From Nitrospinae bacterium RIFCSPLOWO2_12_39_16 (GTDB lineage: Bacteria; Nitrospinota; Nitrospinia; UBA9942): a stretch of DNA of 16,127 bases. Position 1 is the stretch's first letter. Every line of letters starts with the position of its first letter. The notes under the pieces were generated by a model. That model saw only the letters and a list, made by a program, of their open reading frames with translations. It was not told where the DNA came from and ran no database searches. The translations under genes and the position numbers were made by a program. Positions 7,363-13,649 of this stretch are shown in pieces. The DNA lies in NCBI GenBank assembly GCA_001805005.1, contig MHDO01000071.1, positions 1 to 16,127 on the forward strand, written 5' to 3'.

Positions 7363-7554
7363 TTACATATATTTTCTCCCAATGTAGACAATAAGTAAAC
7401 CTGAAACCATGAGGATTAATCCAAGCCCCCTCAACACACTGTCTGGAATATCAGGTAGTTTTTTTGCAAACTCCTTCACCTGTTCGGGGAAGGCAAAATA
7501 TGGCAGTCCTTCTATAACCAATACAAGACCCAAGACTGAAAGAAAAAATGACAT
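7363..7554 (-). CDS. DUF2065-like small membrane protein (YjeT-type)
   Basis: A 63-residue protein with two hydrophobic helices (about residues 2-20 and 42-60) joined by a short polar loop containing EQVKEFAKKLPDIPD. Size, helix spacing and the GLPYFAFP and LRGLGL motifs match the DUF2065/YjeT family, whose function is not known. I start at the ATG at 7554; an in-frame TTG four codons earlier is less likely. It is followed after one nucleotide by the alpha/beta hydrolase gene, so the two are probably translationally coupled. A palindromic repeat separates it from mnmE upstream. Confidence 0.8.
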   Translation of the reverse strand: MSFFLSVLGLVLVIEGLPYFAFPEQVKEFAKKLPDIPDSVLRGLGLILMVSGLLIVYIGRKYM

Positions 7555-7563
7555 AAAACAATT

Positions 7564-7654
7564 CAAATTTCAATAATCAATAATCAAAGTACCAACCACA
7601 ATATTTTTAGATTTGATTATTGGTAATTGGTTATTATTTGATATTTGGAATTTG
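7564..7654. repeat. Imperfect inverted repeat between mnmE and the DUF2065 gene
   Basis: Arms at about 7564-7595 and 7620-7654 are near reverse complements: CAAATTTCAATA against TATTTGGAATTTG at the outer ends, and GTACCAA against TTGGTAA at the inner ends. Two or three small indels separate the arms from a perfect match. Each arm is itself built from a repeated AT-rich word (AATAATCAATAATCAA). It fills almost the whole 121-bp gap between the two genes. No U-run makes it an ordinary terminator. Confidence 0.7.
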
Positions 7655-7675
7655 TGATTTGATTATTTCCCTTAT

Positions 7676-9055
7676 TCATTTCCCTATACAGAACTCCTGA
7701 AATATCCTATTCAGGACATCCTCGGAATAGGTTTCACCGGTAATCTCGCCAAGGCTTTCAAGGCTGAGCCTTAAATCTGCGGCTATAAATTCTGATGAGA
7801 GATTTTGATTTATAGCATTAACAGCCTTACTTAGCGAGTCATGTGCTTTTGAAAGTCGTTCTCTATGCCTTTCTCTTGTAATAAATATACCCTCTGGAGT
7901 CTTACAGTGTCCATTGTAAATAATATCAAAAATCTTATTTCTCAACTCATCCAAGCCAATATTTTTTAAGGCAGAGATTTTTAAAAATTCCCCACCCGTC
8001 CATTCAGATGAATTTTTATTTCCTACATCAATTTTATTTATGGCAATAATAACAGGTTTATTTTTCTGTTTTATTTCTTTTATTAAATCCTTATCCTTTT
8101 CTCTTAAACCCTCTGAACCATCCAATAAAAAGATAATCAACCCAGCACCTTCAATAGCCTTTTGTGTCCTCTTTATCCCCTCCTGTTCAACGAATCCTTC
8201 AGATTCCCTGATACCTGCAGTATCTACAATTTTTATTGTCAGCCCGTTTATATTCAACCCTTCTTCAATCGTATCCCTTGTAGTCCCCGGTATAGAGGTT
8301 ACAATTGCTCTCTCTTCATTTAAGAGGGCATTCATAAGGCTTGATTTGCCGACATTAGGCCTCCCTGCTATTACAACCGATACACCTTCCCTGTAAATCT
8401 TCCCATACCTGTAGCTGTCAACCAATTGCCCTATTTCAGTCAACACGGATTCCAAACCTTTTTTAAATTCAAGCTTGTTTTTAAATTCAATATCCTCTTC
8501 TGGAAAATCAATATCTGTCTCTATCTCCGCCAGTATATCTATTAATTTATTCCTTATTGACGCTATCTGTTTTGCAAGCCCACCCTGCAGCTGGTTCATT
8601 GCAGATTCAAGTGCAGTATCAGATTTTGATTTTATAATATCAATCACTGCCTCTGCCTGAAGAAGATTCAGCCTGCCGTTTAAGAACGCCCTCTTTGTAA
8701 ATTCACCCGGCTCGGCAAGTCTTGCACCACTCTTGATTGTTAAGCTCAAAATCTTGTTGAGAGGGAGACTTCCGCCATGACAGCTTATTTCAACTACATC
8801 CTCCCCTGTAAAACTCTTCGGGGAGTGCATGACTGCGAGGAGAACTTCGTCTATATTCTTCCGTGTATCAGGGTCTTTTATATATCCGTGGATAAGCTTG
8901 TGGGATTCAACACCATTTAGACTCTCTCCCTTGGGTGTTGTAAATATTTTTTTTGCGATAGATATTGAGGCAGGACCACTTACCCTGACAATCCCTATTC
9001 CCCCCTCTCCGGGAGGGGTTGAAATGGCAGATATGGTATCAGTCAGGTCAAACAT
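7676..9055 (-). CDS. mnmE: tRNA modification GTPase MnmE (TrmE)
   Basis: GTPase that works with MnmG to place the carboxymethylaminomethyl group on wobble U34 of certain tRNAs. The 459-residue protein has the N-terminal folate-binding domain (about 1-118, starting DTISAISTPPGEGGIGIVR), a helical domain, and an inserted G domain. The G motifs are G1 GRPNVGKS (231-238), GTTRD (257-261), DTAG (278-281) and NKID (340-343). The C-terminal CIGK carries the catalytic-site cysteine (C456). Length and all motifs are normal. It follows jag by 73 bp in the rpmH-rnpA-yidC-jag-mnmE order seen in many bacteria. An inverted repeat fills the gap and no clear ribosome binding site precedes the ATG. Confidence 0.98.
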   Translation of the reverse strand: MFDLTDTISAISTPPGEGGIGIVRVSGPASISIAKKIFTTPKGESLNGVESHKLIHGYIKDPDTRKNIDEVLLAVMHSPKSFTGEDVVEISCHGGSLPLNKILSLTIKSGARLAEPGEFTKRAFLNGRLNLLQAEAVIDIIKSKSDTALESAMNQLQGGLAKQIASIRNKLIDILAEIETDIDFPEEDIEFKNKLEFKKGLESVLTEIGQLVDSYRYGKIYREGVSVVIAGRPNVGKSSLMNALLNEERAIVTSIPGTTRDTIEEGLNINGLTIKIVDTAGIRESEGFVEQEGIKRTQKAIEGAGLIIFLLDGSEGLREKDKDLIKEIKQKNKPVIIAINKIDVGNKNSSEWTGGEFLKISALKNIGLDELRNKIFDIIYNGHCKTPEGIFITRERHRERLSKAHDSLSKAVNAINQNLSSEFIAADLRLSLESLGEITGETYSEDVLNRIFQEFCIGK

Positions 9056-9074
9056 ACAGTAGTTATGAAGTTAA

Positions 9075-9136
9075 GAAGATGAGAAGGTCAGAAGGTGAGG
9101 TTTCCTAACTTCAAATCTTCTCAATTTCTCATCTTC
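9075..9136. repeat. Imperfect inverted repeat at the jag-mnmE junction
   Basis: The outer stem GAAGATGAGAA (9075-9085) pairs perfectly with TTCTCATCTTC (9126-9136). The inner part pairs partly (GAAGGTGAGG against CCTAACTTC). Each arm repeats the word AGAAGATGAGAAGG-like. The right arm contains the jag stop codon (9129-9131), so the last jag codons lie inside the repeat. No U-run follows. Confidence 0.7.
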
Positions 9137-9776
9137 CTATTGTCTTTCTGGGGGAGATTATTACCTTCCTTTCAAAACCCTCGCCTTCACTCATTGTCTC
9201 TACCTCTTCATCATCTTTAAGTGCTATATGGATTATCTTCCTGTCCCTGGCTCTCATTGATGCTACTACAACAGGCTTCCCAGTCATCTTCACCTGCTGT
9301 GCTATCCTCTTTGCAAGGCTATTCAGTTCTTCCCTGCGTTTCTCCCTGTAGCCCTCTGTGTCTACAATTATACTTACCCTGTCTTCAATATTTTTATTGA
9401 CTATCCTGTCCACCAGATGTTCCAGAGAATCCAGTGTTTCCCCTCTTCTTCCAATGAGAATCCCGCTGTAATCGCTAAAAATCGTCAAATGGATTAAATC
9501 TTCTTTTTCCTCTCCGTCAACCCTTGCATCAATCTCCATATAATCTAACAGTTTTTGAAGAATATTAATACTCTCTTCAACCTTTCCAAGATGTGTCTTT
9601 TCTGCAGGTTTAAGTATAGCTCTTACCTTAAATTTCTTTTCACCAAACCCGAATAATTTTCTTTCTTCACCAATAACCTCTACCTTAATATCATCTCTTG
9701 ATGCAACGCCAAGCCGTCTCATCACATCAACTATTGCATCATCTTCTGTAGTGCCTTCGCCTTCTACCCATTCCAT
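9129..9776 (-). CDS. jag: RNA-binding protein Jag/KhpB (Jag_N, KH and R3H domains)
   Basis: Cytoplasmic RNA-binding protein related to KhpB, usually encoded next to yidC. Domains: Jag_N about 1-52 (WVEGEGTTEDDAI to GFGEKKFKV), a KH domain with the GxxG-type loop GILIGRRGETLDSLEHL (105-121), and an R3H domain with the Arg-x3-His motif at R179/H183. Length of 215 aa is normal. The ribosome binding site AGGAGG overlaps the yidC stop codon, so translation is coupled to yidC. The last residues (about RKTIGR) lie at or within an inverted repeat at the 3' end. Confidence 0.96.
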   Translation of the reverse strand: MEWVEGEGTTEDDAIVDVMRRLGVASRDDIKVEVIGEERKLFGFGEKKFKVRAILKPAEKTHLGKVEESINILQKLLDYMEIDARVDGEEKEDLIHLTIFSDYSGILIGRRGETLDSLEHLVDRIVNKNIEDRVSIIVDTEGYREKRREELNSLAKRIAQQVKMTGKPVVVASMRARDRKIIHIALKDDEEVETMSEGEGFERKVIISPRKTIGR

Positions 9777-9785
9777 AAATTCCTC

Positions 9786-11381
9786 CTACTTCTTAATATC
9801 TTTATAAATTAAATACTGCTGACCTATTGAGAGAACATTATTGACAAGCCAGTAAATGACAAGTCCTGATGGAAAATTTAAAAACATGAATGTAAAAATA
9901 ACAGGCATAATCAGCATTACCTTTGCCTGCATCGGGTCGCCGCCAGAGGGGGTCATCTTCTGTTGTATAAGCATTGTAGCACCCATCAAAATCGGCGTAA
10001 TATAATAAGGGTCTTTCTCTGAAAGGTCTTTTATCCACCAGATAAACGGCGATTGCCTCAGCTCAATACTGTGCATGAGGACATTGTAAAGTGCTACAAA
10101 TACAGGTATCTGAATAATGACAGGCAGAAATCCGCCAATGGGATTTATCTTGTTTTCCCTGTATAGTCTCATCATCTCCTGACTCAACATCTGTTTGTCG
10201 TTTTTATATCTCTCCTGAATTATCTTTAATTCCGGCTGGATCTTTTGCATCTTCTGCATGGATTTAAAACTCTTTTGACTCATGGGGAAGAAGATTAGTT
10301 TTATAATGACTGTAAGGATTATTATGGAGATACCATAATTATGGGTGAATTTATAAAATAACTTTAATACCTTGAATAATGGCCTTGCAAGGAAATCAAA
10401 CCAGCCAAAGTCAATAATCTTTTCCAGAGATACATTGTATGTCTTAAGCCTGTCATTCTCCTTTGGGCCCGCATATAAAATAAATCTGTTATCTATCTTG
10501 CCGCCGGCAGATACATATTCCAGTCCTGCCGATAAGTCGCCGGCATCTGAAGTCTTAACAACTGCCTTTAAATTCTCCTTAATCACGGGTATAACGGCTG
10601 CCATAAAATATTTATTTTGAATAGCAATCCAGCCAATATCACCCTCATGATACACCTGCTTGCCTTTATCTAATTTATCGGAGACTAATTCACTGTTTAT
10701 AAAGGAGGTAGGACCTTCATAACTATAGCCACCAGAATTGCCATCTTCCCTTAACCCTGGGCTCCATAAAACCTGATATGAAGAGCCGCCTTCAGGCAAT
10801 GCACCGCCATCTGTCTTTATGCTGACATCAATCTTGTAATCATCATAATAAAATGTATATTCCTTGGATACCTCAAGCCCTGAACTATTTTTATAGAAAA
10901 ATTTGATTGTGGAATTTTTCTTATCCTGTGAAAGGTTTATTACATCCTCTGTCTCTGCAACATCAAATACAGCACTATTTATAACATCAGAAAACTTTTT
11001 ATCTGCGAAATCCAATCTTACAGGCAGAAGTTTGTCCTCTGCATCTTTAATTAAATTAATCGGTTTGCCGTCTTTTGTTTTATATTTCTGTAAATATACT
11101 GCTTTGACCTTTCCGCCTTTATTTGTCAAAACTACATCTGTTGCCCCTGTATTTACCTTTATCTCTCTCTCTTTTATAAGCACTTCTTCAACCCTAACTT
11201 CTTCCTTAACTAAAAGTTCAGATTGAGGGGGGAGAGGGGATTTAGGGGGAGCACTCTGCTCTTCACCCTTAATCTGTTCAGGTTTTATTTGAGTTGTATC
11301 AATTTTGCTGAGATAAAAATATTGATACAAAATGAAGACCAATGCAGATAGAAATACTGCAAGAAAAGCCCTTTTTTCCAT
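9786..11381 (-). CDS. yidC: Membrane protein insertase YidC (with large periplasmic domain)
   Basis: Inner-membrane insertase and chaperone, alone or with SecYEG. The 531-residue protein has an N-terminal helix (about 5-25), a charged/proline linker, a large beta-rich periplasmic domain (about 75-320) as in Gram-negative bacteria, and the conserved insertase core (about 330-531). Core motifs include QPELKIIQERYKND, INPIGGFLPVIIQIPVFVALY, DPYYITPILMG and FPSGLVIYW. The hydrophilic-groove Arg of E. coli (IVRGI) appears here as Lys (IIKLI). The linker at residues 44-54 (APPKSPLPPQS) is encoded by a purine-rich low-complexity tract that looks like an inserted repeat. No yidD lies between it and rnpA. 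Confidence 0.98.
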   Translation of the reverse strand: MEKRAFLAVFLSALVFILYQYFYLSKIDTTQIKPEQIKGEEQSAPPKSPLPPQSELLVKEEVRVEEVLIKEREIKVNTGATDVVLTNKGGKVKAVYLQKYKTKDGKPINLIKDAEDKLLPVRLDFADKKFSDVINSAVFDVAETEDVINLSQDKKNSTIKFFYKNSSGLEVSKEYTFYYDDYKIDVSIKTDGGALPEGGSSYQVLWSPGLREDGNSGGYSYEGPTSFINSELVSDKLDKGKQVYHEGDIGWIAIQNKYFMAAVIPVIKENLKAVVKTSDAGDLSAGLEYVSAGGKIDNRFILYAGPKENDRLKTYNVSLEKIIDFGWFDFLARPLFKVLKLFYKFTHNYGISIIILTVIIKLIFFPMSQKSFKSMQKMQKIQPELKIIQERYKNDKQMLSQEMMRLYRENKINPIGGFLPVIIQIPVFVALYNVLMHSIELRQSPFIWWIKDLSEKDPYYITPILMGATMLIQQKMTPSGGDPMQAKVMLIMPVIFTFMFLNFPSGLVIYWLVNNVLSIGQQYLIYKDIKK

Positions 11382-11483
11382 TTTTAATCAGCTCCTAATA
11401 AAATTCTAATAATTTCGGTAGGGAGGAGTTAAAGGGGGAGAAACTATTATCTGATAAGATTAATTTAGTCTCTAAAATACTCT

Positions 11484-11834
11484 TCATTCCCTATATTGAT
11501 TATCTTTACTGATACTCAAAAATATTTCTTCTGCTTCCCTGAAAGATAATCCTTCAGCACCCTTTTTTACCACAACCACAATATCGTGAGATTTGAAAAA
11601 TCTCTCTTTGTTTTGCCTGAAAACCTCTCTCAGTATCCTCTTTACCCTGTTCCTTTTTACTGCCGTTCCAACTTTCTTAGGGACAGACAAACCAATTCTT
11701 GTAAACCCGAGGAGATTTTTAATGCCGTAAATTACGAAAAACCTTTTGTCTATCCTCCACCCTTTATCAAATACCTCCTTAAACTCCCATCCTTTAAGGA
11801 GTCTCTCTCTCTTGCTGAGCGATTCATCACCCAT
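11484..11834 (-). CDS. rnpA: Ribonuclease P protein component
   Basis: Basic protein subunit that binds RNase P RNA and helps cleave pre-tRNA 5' leaders. The 116-residue protein shows the family's signature: SVPKKVGTAVKRNRVKRILRE (about 50-70), with the RNR motif at 61-63, after a typical N-terminus KRERLLKGWEFKEVF. The gene starts 25 bp after the rpmH stop codon, the usual rpmH-rnpA pair. No good Shine-Dalgarno precedes the ATG, so coupling to rpmH translation is likely. Downstream, a 102-bp gap leads to yidC; I see no yidD or other small gene in it. Confidence 0.96.
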   Translation of the reverse strand: MGDESLSKRERLLKGWEFKEVFDKGWRIDKRFFVIYGIKNLLGFTRIGLSVPKKVGTAVKRNRVKRILREVFRQNKERFFKSHDIVVVVKKGAEGLSFREAEEIFLSISKDNQYRE

Positions 11835-11859
11835 AAAGTTGGAGGAAAGCCATCACACT

Positions 11860-11994
11860 CTAAACGGTCAGTTTCTTTCTCCCTTTGCTCCTTCTCCGCT
11901 TTAACACCTTTCTGCCGCCTTTGGTGGACATCCTCTTTTTAAAACCATGAGTCCTCTTCCTTCTAACTTTACTCGGCTGGTATGTTCTTTTCAA
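11860..11994 (-). CDS. rpmH: 50S ribosomal protein L34
   Basis: The 44-residue large-subunit protein bL34: (M)KRTYQPSKVRRKRTHGF, then MSTKGGRKVLKRRRSKGRKKLTV. It is complete and full-length for the family. The start codon is TTG (complement at 11992-11994), because the conserved KRTYQPS begins directly after it and AGGAGAG lies 5 nt upstream. A TTG start for a highly expressed ribosomal protein is uncommon. It is the first gene of the minus-strand block rpmH-rnpA-yidC-jag-mnmE, and its promoter is recognisable about 50-75 bp upstream. Confidence 0.97.
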   Translation of the reverse strand: MKRTYQPSKVRRKRTHGFKKRMSTKGGRKVLKRRRSKGRKKLTV

Positions 11995-12041
11995 TTTTTC
12001 TCTCCTATCTTATTTGAATTTAAATATTTATTGATTTTCAA

Positions 12042-12069
12042 AATTTAACACATCCGTCTAAAAAGTCAA
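12042..12069 (-). promoter_or_regulatory. Promoter of rpmH
   Basis: On the minus strand TTGACT (complement at 12064-12069), a 16-bp spacer, then TAAATT (complement at 12042-12047). The predicted leader is about 40 nt. An AT-rich tandem repeat lies directly upstream and could act as an UP element for the RNA polymerase alpha subunit. Confidence 0.5.
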
Positions 12070-12073
12070 GATT

Positions 12074-12097
12074 AAATATCTTTTTAAATATCTTTTT
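12074..12097. repeat. Two tandem copies of a 12-bp AT-rich unit upstream of rpmH
   Basis: AAATATCTTTTT occurs twice in direct succession (12074-12085 and 12086-12097). Read toward rpmH it is AAAAAGATATTT repeated, ending 4 bp before the -35 box. This position and composition suit an UP element or a regulator site. It is one of the few structured parts of the 323-bp gap 11995-12317; I see no gene and no cluster of DnaA boxes there. Confidence 0.5.
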
Positions 12098-12180
12098 ACA
12101 AGATACTTTAGCATGTTATCTACCGTTGCGGGCAGTTTTCTAAAAGTCATATTTCAAGACCCTCTTTTTCTATTTTCTTT

Positions 12181-12192
12181 TTGCATATGCAA
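12181..12192. promoter_or_regulatory. Perfect 12-bp palindrome in the rpmH-XRE intergenic region
   Basis: TTGCATATGCAA is its own reverse complement. It shares the half-site TTGCA/TGCAA with the larger inverted repeat at 12273-12305. This makes both candidates for operator sites of the adjacent XRE regulator. A function is inferred only from symmetry and position. Confidence 0.35.
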
Positions 12193-12272
12193 GAAATTTA
12201 CAGGCTACCTCTTTTCTAAAGCCATCTGCAATGCCTTGCACCCATTTTCAGTGTATTAGACTGTCCAACTCT

Positions 12273-12305
12273 TTTGCAAATCAAGACAATATTGGTTTAT
12301 GCAAA
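12273..12305. promoter_or_regulatory. Imperfect inverted repeat in front of the XRE regulator gene (possible autoregulatory operator)
   Basis: TTTGCA (12273-12278) and TGCAAA (12300-12305) form the ends of an imperfect dyad centred near 12289. The right half touches the ribosome binding site AAGGAGG. Small XRE regulators often bind such sites to control themselves. No convincing -35/-10 pair could be assigned here. Confidence 0.3.
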
Positions 12306-12317
12306 GGAGGATTGGAT

Positions 12318-12638
12318 ATGGCTGAAATCAAGGAACTTATTGGTGCAAGGATTAAAAGTATCAGGGATGCAAAGGGTATGACTCAGGAAAGGCTTGCCGA
12401 AGTTATGGATATAAATTCAAAATATCTCAGCAATATTGAACGCGGCAAGGAAAACCCCACCCTTGATATGCTCATAAAACTTGCCAACGCCCTTGAGGTT
12501 GAGATGTGGGAGATGTTTGATTTTGGACATGAGGTCAGTCTGAAGGAATTAAGGGAAACTATGAGCAGGTTTTTGAAGGAGTTAGACGATGAGAAACTGC
12601 GTATGGCTGTAAAGCTTTTACGGGCAGTGGTGAGGTGA
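12318..12638 (+). CDS. XRE-family helix-turn-helix transcriptional regulator
   Basis: A 106-residue DNA-binding protein. The start is the ATG at 12318, because AAGGAGG lies 7 nt upstream; the frame is open further upstream to about 12231 but has no ribosome binding site there. The HTH domain (about 5-62) reads GARIKSIRDAKGMTQERLAEV, then the recognition region NSKYLSNIERGKENPTLDMLIKLANALEV, a classical lambda-repressor/SinR fold. A C-terminal helix of about 35 residues (KELRETMSRFLKELDDEKLRMAVKLLRAVV) may dimerise. The gene is divergent from rpmH. Its 3' part is duplicated twice downstream as broken fragments. It converges with the toxin-antitoxin pair, leaving 21 bp between the stop codons. 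Its targets are unknown. Confidence 0.93.
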   Translation: MAEIKELIGARIKSIRDAKGMTQERLAEVMDINSKYLSNIERGKENPTLDMLIKLANALEVEMWEMFDFGHEVSLKELRETMSRFLKELDDEKLRMAVKLLRAVVR

Positions 12639-12659
12639 TTAATGGTATTAAGGTTACGG

Positions 12660-12938
12660 TCATCGGTTAATTGACAGTTTTCCCTCATTATATTTATGAA
12701 TCAACATTGATATAAGAGATTGATACGGTATGCCCTCTTCAACTGCTTTAGCACGGATTTTCTTTAAATCTCGTTCAGTCATTCGAATATTAATCCGCTT
12801 TTGTTTGTTCAGGCTATAACGGGCATATTCCTCGTATTGTTTTTTTTCTTTTTTAGTGAGGTCAGAAACCCATTCTTCATTTTCAAGTGATTTTGCCAAT
12901 TTCCTCTCATCTTTATTCAGATATGCTGCCTTTTTCAT
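12660..12938 (-). CDS. Antitoxin, CopG/ribbon-helix-helix type, partner of a BrnT-like toxin
   Basis: A 92-residue protein whose C-terminal half (KRINIRMTERDLKKIRAKAVEEGIPYQSLISMLIHKYNEGKL, about 47-88) matches CopG-type ribbon-helix-helix antitoxins. These bind the toxin and repress their own promoter. The charged N-terminal half (DERKLAKSLENEEWVSDLTKKEKKQYEEYARYSL) is the usual toxin-wrapping part. The ATG overlaps the toxin stop codon (ATGA), and the ribosome binding site GGAGGT lies in the toxin's last codons, so the two are translationally coupled. Toxin-first order is as in BrnTA systems. Confidence 0.88.
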   Translation of the reverse strand: MKKAAYLNKDERKLAKSLENEEWVSDLTKKEKKQYEEYARYSLNKQKRINIRMTERDLKKIRAKAVEEGIPYQSLISMLIHKYNEGKLSINR

Positions 12939-13213
12939 TTTTTACCTCCTAAATGCTTCTTTGTTGCCTTGCTGTTTGGTATTATTGTTTTTAAAAATAT
13001 TCTTTCGTTATCCTCAACATACGGCACTGAATAGATATAATCTTCAATCTTTACCAGAAAAACTTTTTGATTTGGATATTTTGACGGATTTGGATGTTTT
13101 ATTCGGTCAACCAAATCTCCTGATGCAATTGCCAATTCAACCTGTTCAAATGATACACCCCGCACTTTTTTGAGCATCTTATTCTTTTCATCATTCCAGT
13201 CAAAAAACTTCAT
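12935..13213 (-). CDS. BrnT-family toxin (ribonuclease-like)
   Basis: A 92-residue toxin of a type II toxin-antitoxin pair, probably an RNase with a RelE-like fold as known for BrnT. Family marks: N-terminal FDWNDEKNKMLKKVRGVSFEQVELAI, a central beta region (KVFLVKIEDYIYSVPYVED), and the conserved end IFLKTIIPNSKATKKHLG with the basic residues thought to be catalytic. It belongs to the branch paired with CopG antitoxins rather than the short Brucella-type form. A near-consensus promoter lies 27-55 bp upstream. Its -35 box abuts a broken XRE gene fragment, so the module appears inserted next to that fragment. Both genes look intact. Confidence 0.87.
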   Translation of the reverse strand: MKFFDWNDEKNKMLKKVRGVSFEQVELAIASGDLVDRIKHPNPSKYPNQKVFLVKIEDYIYSVPYVEDNERIFLKTIIPNSKATKKHLGGKK

Positions 13214-13239
13214 GAATGTGTGCCTATTGTATTTTTTAT

Positions 13240-13268
13240 ATAATAACGCTGATTCTTGTTTCTGTCAA
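13240..13268 (-). promoter_or_regulatory. Promoter of the BrnT-like toxin-antitoxin operon
   Basis: On the minus strand a perfect TTGACA (complement at 13263-13268), a 17-bp spacer and TATTAT (complement at 13240-13245). The -35 hexamer ends exactly where similarity to the XRE gene begins (13269). The antitoxin is likely to bind here, but no operator is obvious. Confidence 0.65.
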
Positions 13269-13404
13269 GATGTGAGAGATTTTTGATTTTGGGCATGAGG
13301 TCAGTCTGAAGGAATTAAGGGAAACTATGGGCAGGTTTTTGAAGGAGTTAGACGAGGATAAACTGCGTATGGCTGTAAAGCTTTTACGGGCAGTGGTGAG
13401 GTGA
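13269..13404 (+). pseudogene. 3' fragment of an XRE regulator gene (remnant 2)
   Basis: These 136 bp align without gaps to 12503-12638 of the intact XRE gene with six differences (about 96% identical), ending at the same TGA stop codon. The HTH region is absent. In the original frame the second complete codon that is Trp (TGG) in the intact gene is TGA here, so it could not be read through from upstream. Near-identity means the duplication is recent or kept uniform by gene conversion. Confidence 0.93.
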
Positions 13405-13416
13405 AAGAGGGCTATT

Positions 13417-13445
13417 TTGACTTTTTCCTTTCCCTTTGATAGACT
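13417..13445 (+). promoter_or_regulatory. Possible promoter of the PIN-domain toxin-antitoxin pair
   Basis: TTGACT (13417-13422), a 17-bp spacer and TAGACT (13440-13445) lie just after the XRE remnant. The -10 match is only four of six. The predicted leader is about 20 nt and contains the ribosome binding site AGGAGG at 13455-13460. Confidence 0.4.
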
Positions 13446-13472
13446 TGATTGAGTAGGAGGTGGTTTATAACC

Positions 13473-13646
13473 ATGCCAAAAGTTGCTGAAAAAACTTTAG
13501 TCCAGACATATGTGAGTTCAAAACTCCATAAATATCTCAAGAAACAGCCACGAGTGAATATTTCTTTAAAGGATATACAGCAGAGCTTATCAAATATTGG
13601 CATTTCTCTTTCTAAAAGGGTTATTGAAGAAAGGGAAGGGCGATAG
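13473..13646 (+). CDS. Putative antitoxin of a PIN-domain toxin
   Basis: A 57-residue protein starting MPKVAEKTLVQTYVSSKLHKY. I use the ATG at 13473; AGGAGG lies 12 nt upstream, somewhat far. A TTG at 13449 lies upstream of that ribosome binding site and is unlikely. I do not recognise a DNA-binding fold with certainty. The basic C-terminal half (ISLSKRVIEEREGR) and small size suit an antitoxin. The assignment rests mainly on position, since it ends 3 bp before a PIN-domain toxin on the same strand, the standard VapB-VapC order. Confidence 0.72.
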   Translation: MPKVAEKTLVQTYVSSKLHKYLKKQPRVNISLKDIQQSLSNIGISLSKRVIEEREGR

Positions 13647-13649
13647 GGG

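Noticed and set aside
7361..7391. TTG start at 7391 for the hydrolase
   Set aside because: It would overlap the DUF2065 gene by 29 bp, while the ATG at 7361 directly follows that gene's stop codon.
8040..8396. Open frame antisense to mnmE (118 codons)
   Set aside because: It mirrors the conserved G domain of mnmE and has no independent evidence of coding.
11995..12317. Possible replication origin beside rpmH
   Set aside because: The gap is AT-rich and in the right kind of neighbourhood, but I found no cluster of DnaA boxes (best was a weak TTATCTACC) and no dnaA gene.
12231..12317. Upstream extension of the XRE gene
   Set aside because: The frame is open but the segment has no ribosome binding site and no helix-turn-helix-like content; the ATG at 12318 has a strong Shine-Dalgarno sequence.
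13405..13472. Second copy of the XRE operator or HTH region before the PIN pair
   Set aside because: No similarity to the XRE gene's 5' half or to its upstream dyads is visible here; only the 3' fragment ending at 13404 is shared.
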